Notes under the pieces: generated by a model
Told to the model about the DNA's origin: nothing
Databases searched by the model: none
Seen by the model: only the letters and a program-made list of their open reading frames with translations
Position numbers and translations under genes: made by a program
Source of the DNA: Cytophagales bacterium
GTDB lineage: Bacteria; Bacteroidota; Bacteroidia; Cytophagales; Cytophagaceae
Direction: 5' to 3'
DNA: 11,590 bases
NCBI GenBank assembly: GCA_025360235.1
Contig: JANYCO010000249.1
Span: 1-11,590, forward strand
In this document: piece after piece, positions 7,202 through 11,590 of the stretch
Numbering within the stretch: the stretch's first letter is position 1
Layout of the letters: each line of letters opens with the position of its first letter

Positions 7202-7720
7202 CTATTTTGTAACTGGAATGGTTAATTCGATCTCCAGTACATCTGGAGTACCCATTCGTGTAACGTTATATTCCGCAGGTACAATTTTAAATTTTCCTTT
7301 AAAGTCTTTACCATCAAAAGTAAAGGGAAGAAAAATTTCTTTCGTTACTCCCTTAATAGTTAATTTCCCAACAGCATGATAGGCTCCGCTTTTTCCGGTA
7401 ATAGTAGTAGATTCAAATTTTATAGTAGGATATACATCTCCGTTTAATGCAGATTCTGCCAAGGCATGTTGATCTTTCATCCCACTTCCGGTACTGATCG
7501 TTTTGACGTCTACAGTAGCTACTATTTTTGATTTTGTTGGATTTGCTTCGTCAAATTCAATCGTAGCTTTTAGTCCTTTCATGACGCCATCAATTTTGCC
7601 TCCTTTAAAATGTACGCCGTAAGAATCTTCTTTTACTTTCCAGTTTATGGATTCAATAATGACAAATGCAGAGGTCAATACAAATGTAAAGACACCAGCT
7701 AGTAAGGTTAATTTTTTCAT
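7202..7720 (-). CDS. YceI family exported protein
   Basis: 172 residues, close to the usual single-domain YceI length. An N-terminal signal segment (MKKLTLLAGVFTFVLTSAFV) is followed by the YceI beta-barrel: 'INWKVKEDSYGVHFKGGKIDG', a second strand pair 'GLKATIEFDEANPTKSKI', then 'VDVKTISTGSGMKDQHALA' (71-89), 'YPTIKFESTTI' (97-107) and 'GKLTIKGVTKEIFLPFTF' (118-135). The commoner R-D-x-H-L motif is represented by K-D-Q-H-A. The family has a lipocalin-like barrel that binds polyisoprenoid-type lipids in characterised members; the ligand here is unknown. The upstream minus-strand gene at 7795-8205 ends 74 bp away, so the two could be cotranscribed. The spacer contains a small CTGAAC/GTTCAG stem (7756-7773) and a TTTGTTTT/AAAACAAA stem (7732-7753). 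Confidence 0.88.
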   Translation of the reverse strand: MKKLTLLAGVFTFVLTSAFVIIESINWKVKEDSYGVHFKGGKIDGVMKGLKATIEFDEANPTKSKIVATVDVKTISTGSGMKDQHALAESALNGDVYPTIKFESTTITGKSGAYHAVGKLTIKGVTKEIFLPFTFDGKDFKGKFKIVPAEYNVTRMGTPDVLEIELTIPVTK

Positions 7721-7794
7721 AGTAAGTTTTGTTTGTTTTCTTTACAAAACAAAGACTGAACCAAAAAGTTCAGCGTATTGACAACTTTAGTAGG

Positions 7795-8205
7795 TTATTT
7801 TGTTTCGTAACTTATTTTTCCTAAAAAGAGTTTGGCAAGTTTATCCATTTCTTCCCATCCATTCATAATGGGAGTTCCCTTTTTCCCCTGATAAGAAATC
7901 TTCATGGTTGACTGGCCTGCCACAGGAAGCATTCCTGTCATTATAATTTGATTTCCTTTAAATTGAAAGGTGAAATAAACGCGGGCTCCGTTTTTTAATG
8001 TTTTAGGTGCGGTAATAATATTCACGGCAGTTTTGCCAGAGCTTACAGTATAGTCTTTGTCTGCTAAAATTTTCAGAACTTTCTCTTTTAGACTGGCAGA
8101 ATCGGACATTGTAATGATAATGGCGTTTGATTTTTCAGGTGCTTGTGTATAACCGAAGGTAATAGCGGAGAATAGGATGGATACCATCAGAATTAATTTT
8201 TTCAT
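7795..8205 (-). CDS. Small exported protein of unknown function
   Basis: 136 residues with a signal peptide (MKKLILMVSILFSAITFGYT, cleavage probably near QAPEK). The mature part starts with a beta strand (AIIITMSD), then a helix 'SLKEKVLKILADKDYTVSS', followed by strands 'NIITAPKTLKNGARVYFTFQ' and 'NQIIMTGML', and ends with 'GWEEMDKLAKLFLGKISYE'. The layout, a helix of the type 'conversion of a variable into a worse, age-like state' with a pair of amphipathic strands and a C-terminal helix, looks like a compact alpha/beta fold, but I cannot assign a family. It lies upstream of the YceI-like gene in the same direction. No strong promoter could be picked in the 122-bp spacer upstream. Confidence 0.65.
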   Translation of the reverse strand: MKKLILMVSILFSAITFGYTQAPEKSNAIIITMSDSASLKEKVLKILADKDYTVSSGKTAVNIITAPKTLKNGARVYFTFQFKGNQIIMTGMLPVAGQSTMKISYQGKKGTPIMNGWEEMDKLAKLFLGKISYETK

Positions 8206-8327
8206 CTTATCGTTTTTTATGGTTAGTAATTTAAAATTAGTTTAAGGTACGGATTTTTTTTGATTTCATACTCCTAAGTCTGTGAACATCTTCTTAACGC
8301 TGAAGTTGTATTACCTGGAGAATCTTT

Positions 8328-8699
8328 TTATTCGATAGGGATTTTCATTGTAGATAACGTTCCGGTCTCTTTTGTTCTTACAGATAACTCGAGGGAAACA
8401 TGATTTCCGGAAATGGCATTTAATTTTATGAATTGAAGCAAATCAAAATCTTTCAGGCCTTTTTCTCCTACTACAGTGAGTGATTTTTTAATTTCTTCTC
8501 CTTGCAGAATTTTGACTTTGCCACTGATGTATCTCCAGCCTACAGGAAGTACTATTTCAATTTTCCCGGCCGACTTCAGACTGATTTTGTCTTTTACTTC
8601 TTTACCGTTCTGAAAAAGTTTTATTGTTTCTGAGGTTTTGGTCTCGGTATTCATGCTTATAAAGAGCACAGAGAGGAAAGCCAGTAGATATAGTTTCAT
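8328..8699 (-). CDS. Small exported protein of unknown function
   Basis: 123 residues with an N-terminal signal-like segment (MKLYLLAFLSVLFISMN). The rest alternates short strands and charged turns: 'TIKLFQNGKEVKDKISL', 'KIEIVLPVGWRYISGKVKIL', 'FIKLNAISGNHVSLELSV' and 'TLSTMKIPIE'. This suggests one all-beta, immunoglobulin-like domain such as occurs in gliding-motility or T9SS-associated proteins, but no family-specific motif is visible. It is the first gene of the minus-strand set of small exported proteins; the next gene starts 122 bp downstream, far enough for separate transcription. A -7-like box TACATTTA (minus strand, 8724-8731) precedes it and would give a leader of about 18 nt. Confidence 0.6.
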   Translation of the reverse strand: MKLYLLAFLSVLFISMNTETKTSETIKLFQNGKEVKDKISLKSAGKIEIVLPVGWRYISGKVKILQGEEIKKSLTVVGEKGLKDFDLLQFIKLNAISGNHVSLELSVRTKETGTLSTMKIPIE

Positions 8700-8723
8700 A
8701 TATTAGTAGAATATTGTATTATT

Positions 8724-8731
8724 TAAATGTA
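8724..8731 (-). promoter_or_regulatory. Candidate -7 box for the small exported protein gene at 8328-8699
   Basis: On the minus strand this reads TACATTTA, one mismatch to TAnnTTTG. A T-rich stretch (TTCTTTTTTA) lies at about the -33 position. The distance to the ATG at 8699 gives a short leader. Confidence 0.3.
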
Positions 8732-8779
8732 ATGAAAATTATTCGATTTATAAAAAAGAATAATCACAGAATTTTTCTG

Positions 8780-8787
8780 TATCTTTC
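8780..8787 (+). promoter_or_regulatory. Candidate -7 box for the lipoprotein gene at 8817
   Basis: The sequence TATCTTTC differs from TAnnTTTG only at the last base, and the transcript start would be near 8794, about 23 nt before the ATG. No clear TTTG is seen at -33. With the box at 8724-8731 it would form a divergent promoter pair. Confidence 0.35.
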
Positions 8788-8816
8788 ATTTACTAACCTC
8801 ATAAATTTTTACACCT

Positions 8817-9824
8817 ATGAAAAGACTAACACTATTTTGTTTGCTCCTATTACTGGTTCTTTCCTGTAAGAAGAAGTCAAAAGATCAAACCGAAACTCCT
8901 CCGGCTGTTCCCGGAAGTACGAATGTATGTACATCTGTAACCAAAGCACAATTAGAAACAATTACAATTTTCCCTGCCAGTCATCCGATCAATACAGATA
9001 TTTCAACAGCCAATGTAGATAGCCGATCGGCAGATATTATTACTTTACTGGATGGGGGTAGCCCTCATGTAAAAGCTGATTTTGGTTCCGGAATCTATGC
9101 GGGATCTACTATTGGGATTCCATACGTGGTGGTTTGCAACAAGCAACCAAAAGTTGGAATCACCTTTCGTGGCAATGGCTATGATGCCAATTACGGTTCG
9201 GAGAGTGACAAGGGTCCCTATCCTATTCCTTTGAATGCATCTATTGAAGGCAATGGACAAGGTGATAGTCATGTGATTGCAGTTAATAAAGACAACGGAA
9301 CATTATATGAACTTTACAACGCAAGTCGTGGCGATGGCACATGGGAAGCCTCCTGCGGAGTTATTTTTGATTTGAATACTGTTACCTATCGCCCAGATGG
9401 ATGGACTTCTGCTGATGCAGCAGGGTTGCCTATATTCCCTGTATTAGTAAGGTATGAAGAAGTTTTAACGGGTACAATAGATCATGCCATTCGCTTTACT
9501 TTACCCAAAAGTAAAGTTTCACCCTCCTATACACTTCCGGCAAAACATCTTGTAAACGGCACGAATACTAGTGCTTTGACACCCGTTCCGATGGGGATGC
9601 GCTTGCGCTTAAAAAGTAGTTTTAACATCAGTTCCTACTCTACCACTAATCAGGTAATTCTTCAGGCAATGAAAACTTATGGTATCATCCTGGCAGATAT
9701 TGGCTCAAGTTTTTATATCACAGGAGCTCCTGATGAACGCTGGGATAATGATGATCTACAAAATTTGGGAGACCTTACTGCCAATGATTTTGAGGTGGTA
9801 CAGATGGGGACGATTGTACAATAA
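8817..9824 (+). CDS. Conserved lipoprotein of unknown function
   Basis: 335 residues. MKRLTLFCLLLLLVLSC gives a lipobox (VLS-C17) followed by KKKSKDQ and a Pro/Thr linker, so it is an outer-membrane or surface lipoprotein. The body (about residues 40-335) is one compact domain with distinctive motifs: HVIAVNKDNGTLYELYNA (152-169), W-E-A-S-C-G-V-I-F-D-L (176-186), RPDGWTSADAAGLPIFP (192-208), VRYEE (211-215), HAIRFTL (223-229), PMGMRLRLKSSF (258-269) and ILADIGSSFYITGAPDERWDND (291-312). I recall similar motif strings in secreted proteins of several other phyla, without a characterised member, so no function is offered. Repeated conserved His, Asp, Trp and Arg positions make an enzyme or binding role possible. 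It has its own likely promoter; the frameshifted DUF805 gene starts 15 bp after its stop, so they are probably cotranscribed. Confidence 0.75.
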   Translation: MKRLTLFCLLLLLVLSCKKKSKDQTETPPAVPGSTNVCTSVTKAQLETITIFPASHPINTDISTANVDSRSADIITLLDGGSPHVKADFGSGIYAGSTIGIPYVVVCNKQPKVGITFRGNGYDANYGSESDKGPYPIPLNASIEGNGQGDSHVIAVNKDNGTLYELYNASRGDGTWEASCGVIFDLNTVTYRPDGWTSADAAGLPIFPVLVRYEEVLTGTIDHAIRFTLPKSKVSPSYTLPAKHLVNGTNTSALTPVPMGMRLRLKSSFNISSYSTTNQVILQAMKTYGIILADIGSSFYITGAPDERWDNDDLQNLGDLTANDFEVVQMGTIVQ

Positions 9825-9839
9825 TAAAAAATATAAATT

Positions 9840-10201
9840 ATGTATTGGTATTTACAAGTTTTGAAAAGGTATGCTGATTTTAATGGAAGATCACGTCGTA
9901 CAGAATATTGGATGTTTATTTTGTTTCACATGATTTTTCTGTTGCCGCCATGATTGTAAATAATGTGCTTGGTATCGCAATGGATGGTGTTGGCTATGGT
10001 TCGTTATATATGATTTATGCTTTAGTGATGATTATTTTAGGTATAGCTGTTGTAATACGGAGACTTCATGATGTTGGGAAAAGCGGATGGGCAATTTTAA
10101 TTACGCTGATTCCTTTCGTTGGATCAATATGGTTCCTTGTCTTAATGACTTCAGATGGTAATTCTGGTAATAATGAATACGGAGAGGATCCGAAAAGATA
10201 G
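9840..10201 (+). pseudogene. DUF805 family inner-membrane protein, broken by a 1-base frameshift
   Basis: The two halves lie in different frames. From ATG 9840 one frame gives MYWYLQVLKRYADFNGRSRR, then TEYWMFILFHMIF, which is the typical DUF805 N-terminus (...YADFNGRARRKEYWMF...), but it hits TGA at 9951-9953. The -1 frame, open from 9908 to the stop at 10199-10201, continues with VAAMIVNNVLG, a hydrophobic segment 'YMIYALVMIILGIAVVIRRL', then LHDVGKSGW, a second membrane segment and a DGNSGNNEYGEDP tail, all DUF805 C-terminal hallmarks. Joining them at the T5 run (9934-9938) by adding one T gives a normal protein of about 120 aa: MIF-S-VAAMIVNNVLG. So one T was probably lost. It could be a true pseudogene, a phase-variable run, or a sequencing error. 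The stop is 2 bp from that of the convergent lipoprotein gene. Confidence 0.8.
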
Positions 10202-10203
10202 AA

Positions 10204-11484
10204 TTATTTCACATAAGAAATAACAGTGGATTGAGGATCCACTCCTTTCTTTAGTATATTTTCGGTTCCTGTATTATCAATTCTTACTATTACATTTTTC
10301 CCATCACTAAGCCTTAACGCTGAGAAAACAACAACATCATTGCTGGAAGAAGCGAGTTTATATACACTATAGTTTGTAGGAGAAACAATATTGCTATAAG
10401 AGGAATAATTGCTTTTTGAAATTTTCAATAATTCTCCCTGATTTAATGCACTGTTACCAGAAAGATAGATAAAGTTGGTCGAATTGGAAATGTCTATAAT
10501 TCCACTTATTGGTGTTGTATAGGTAGTAACAGTAGTTGCAGGATCCAGTTCTTCAAATACATTTATATTTGCAAATACAGTCTTAGTCCCATTCAAAAAT
10601 TTATAAGGAGTTCCCAATACAGTACCATTGTTTGAATAACTGGACAGTGCACTGGTAGAATAACTTCCAAGATTTGTATAAGTAGAATTGTATAAATTGT
10701 CTATCTTTAATTGAATAATATCAATGGTAGCACCTTTATAATCCTCATAATAGAAATTATCATCAGAACCAACACATATCCCTGCGATATTGGCATTCAC
10801 ATTTTCAATCGAACCATTTGCTTTTTTAATTCGGTTGTATTTAATTCCGTTTGTTGAACAAAATAAAATGTTACCTCTTGAGTCGACGGCATAATTTTCA
10901 ATATTTTCATTTGTTGGTGAACATATAATGCCACGCATGTTACTTGGGTTGTTTATATTTACTTTATAAATTTTAACAACAAGGTTAGAATAAGCAGAGA
11001 AATAGATGTGATTATTTGGTCCCTGAAATACGTCTATTTTCCCAAATGGCCATTCCATAAAATAATCAATCGCTTCATCAAATTTTATTGGGAATAAAAC
11101 ACCGTCACTTTTTCTGATTAGATAAGCACTTGTCTGAGTTTGATAATCATATTCTGTCGCGACAAAAATATAGTCAGCGTTTAAATTGCAAATTGAACTC
11201 GGTAGCATACTCATTTTAAGTGGAGTGCCATTTTTACTTAAATATACAATCTCTTGAAAACTGCCATCGGTAGAAACTTTAAAGAATGTTTTAGGATCAT
11301 AAAAAGGAGTAGTGGCGTAATAAGGATCAACTGGCAATATGGATAAAAATTCTATATGACGAATATCCAGTCGGTATAACTTAGTAGATTCATCATTGGA
11401 AGGAGCTTCTGTCTTTTTCTTGCAAGACATATTAGAAAGGATTGAAAGCAAAATAAAAATTTTAAATAAATTTAATTCTTTCAT
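10204..11484 (-). CDS. Propeller-like lipoprotein, downstream member of a tandem pair
   Basis: 426 residues. MKELNLFKIFILLSILSNMSC is a lipoprotein signal (Cys21; Asn at -3 is atypical), followed by KKKTEAPSND. The rest is all-beta in look, with recurring short segments suggestive of propeller blades: 'FFKVSTDGSFQEIVYL', 'TSAYLIRKSDGVLFPI', 'NHIYFSAYSNLVVKIYKV', 'IENYAVDSRGNILFCSTNGI', 'GICVGSDDNFYYEDY', 'NFIYLSGNSALNQGELLKIS' and a final 'KNVIVRIDNTGTENILKKG'. No catalytic motif is seen, so it may be a binding or scaffold protein on the cell surface; the blade count is not certain. The last 32 residues closely match those of the gene just upstream (11492-11590), 7 bp away, showing recent tandem duplication and a shared transcript. 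The stop lies 2 bp from the convergent DUF805 stop, with no terminator visible between them. Confidence 0.72.
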   Translation of the reverse strand: MKELNLFKIFILLSILSNMSCKKKTEAPSNDESTKLYRLDIRHIEFLSILPVDPYYATTPFYDPKTFFKVSTDGSFQEIVYLSKNGTPLKMSMLPSSICNLNADYIFVATEYDYQTQTSAYLIRKSDGVLFPIKFDEAIDYFMEWPFGKIDVFQGPNNHIYFSAYSNLVVKIYKVNINNPSNMRGIICSPTNENIENYAVDSRGNILFCSTNGIKYNRIKKANGSIENVNANIAGICVGSDDNFYYEDYKGATIDIIQLKIDNLYNSTYTNLGSYSTSALSSYSNNGTVLGTPYKFLNGTKTVFANINVFEELDPATTVTTYTTPISGIIDISNSTNFIYLSGNSALNQGELLKISKSNYSSYSNIVSPTNYSVYKLASSSNDVVVFSALRLSDGKNVIVRIDNTGTENILKKGVDPQSTVISYVK

Positions 11485-11491
11485 ATTTTAA

Positions 11492-11590
11492 TTATTTTAC
11501 ACTTTCAATTATTGTTGATTGAGGATCTAGTCCATATTTCAAAACAGTTTCGTTTCCGTTTGAATCAATCCTGACTAAGACATTTTTTCC
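11492..11590 (-). CDS. Paralogous lipoprotein gene, 3' end only
   Basis: The minus-strand frame from the window edge to the TAA at 11492-11494 reads GKNVLVRIDSNG, NETVLKYG, LDPQSTIIESVK. Aligned without gaps to the C-terminus of the 10204-11484 product (GKNVIVRIDNTG ... VDPQSTVISYVK), 21 of 32 residues are identical. This is therefore the end of a second copy of the same gene family, located directly upstream in the same direction with a 7-bp gap. Everything else about it lies outside the window. Confidence 0.85.
   Translation of the reverse strand, partial: GKNVLVRIDSNGNETVLKYGLDPQSTIIESVK

Noticed and set aside
9679..9864. Plus-strand ORF overlapping the end of the conserved lipoprotein gene
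   Set aside because: It is an out-of-frame shadow of the lipoprotein coding sequence that runs into the DUF805 leader, without protein-like features.
9934..9938. Programmed -1 frameshift site in the DUF805 gene
   Set aside because: Only a T5 run is present, with no X-XXY-YYZ heptamer or evident downstream structure; a lost base explains it more simply.

Overview
The window looks like an AT-rich chromosomal segment of a Bacteroidota bacterium. The support is a protein ending in a type IX secretion (T9SS) C-terminal sorting domain, many Bacteroidota-style lipoproteins (SC-KKK type lipobox followed by Lys/Thr/Ser-rich linkers), TAnnTTTG-type -7 promoter boxes, and little Shine-Dalgarno sequence. 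Genus cannot be read from it. Almost everything encoded is exported: of the 12 genes with a visible N-terminus, 10 carry a signal peptide or lipobox and one more is an inner-membrane protein. I see no rRNA, tRNA, CRISPR array, insertion sequence or phage gene.

Left part (1-4372): the 3' end of a DUF4139 (MuiA-like) protein runs into a strong hairpin terminator shared with a convergent Omp85/surface-antigen outer-membrane barrel gene. Across a divergent intergenic region lies a lipoprotein with a Tyr/Asn-rich stretch, which converges on an SH3-like lipoprotein. Middle (4373-6805): a 572-bp non-coding stretch precedes an L-type lectin-like protein with a T9SS sorting domain. This gene converges on a small Spy/LTxxQ-like periplasmic protein, and the two stop codons flank a perfect 27-bp inverted repeat. 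Next (6921-8699): a 65-aa orphan ORF, then three small exported proteins on the minus strand, namely a YceI-family protein and two unrecognised ones.

Right part (8817-11590): a conserved lipoprotein of unknown function is followed 15 bp later by a DUF805 membrane protein gene whose frame is broken at a T5 run. That gene converges, with 2 bp between stops, on a propeller-like lipoprotein gene. Upstream of the latter, 7 bp away, is the 3' end of a second gene whose last 32 residues are about two-thirds identical, so the window edge cuts a tandem paralogue array.

The genes do not form one obvious pathway; the common theme is the cell envelope. The most notable observations are the tandem lipoprotein paralogues, the single-base DUF805 frameshift, the unusually perfect hairpin at 6411-6467, and the likely non-ATG (ATT or TTG) start of the Omp85 gene. 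No clear previously undescribed multi-gene system was identified.
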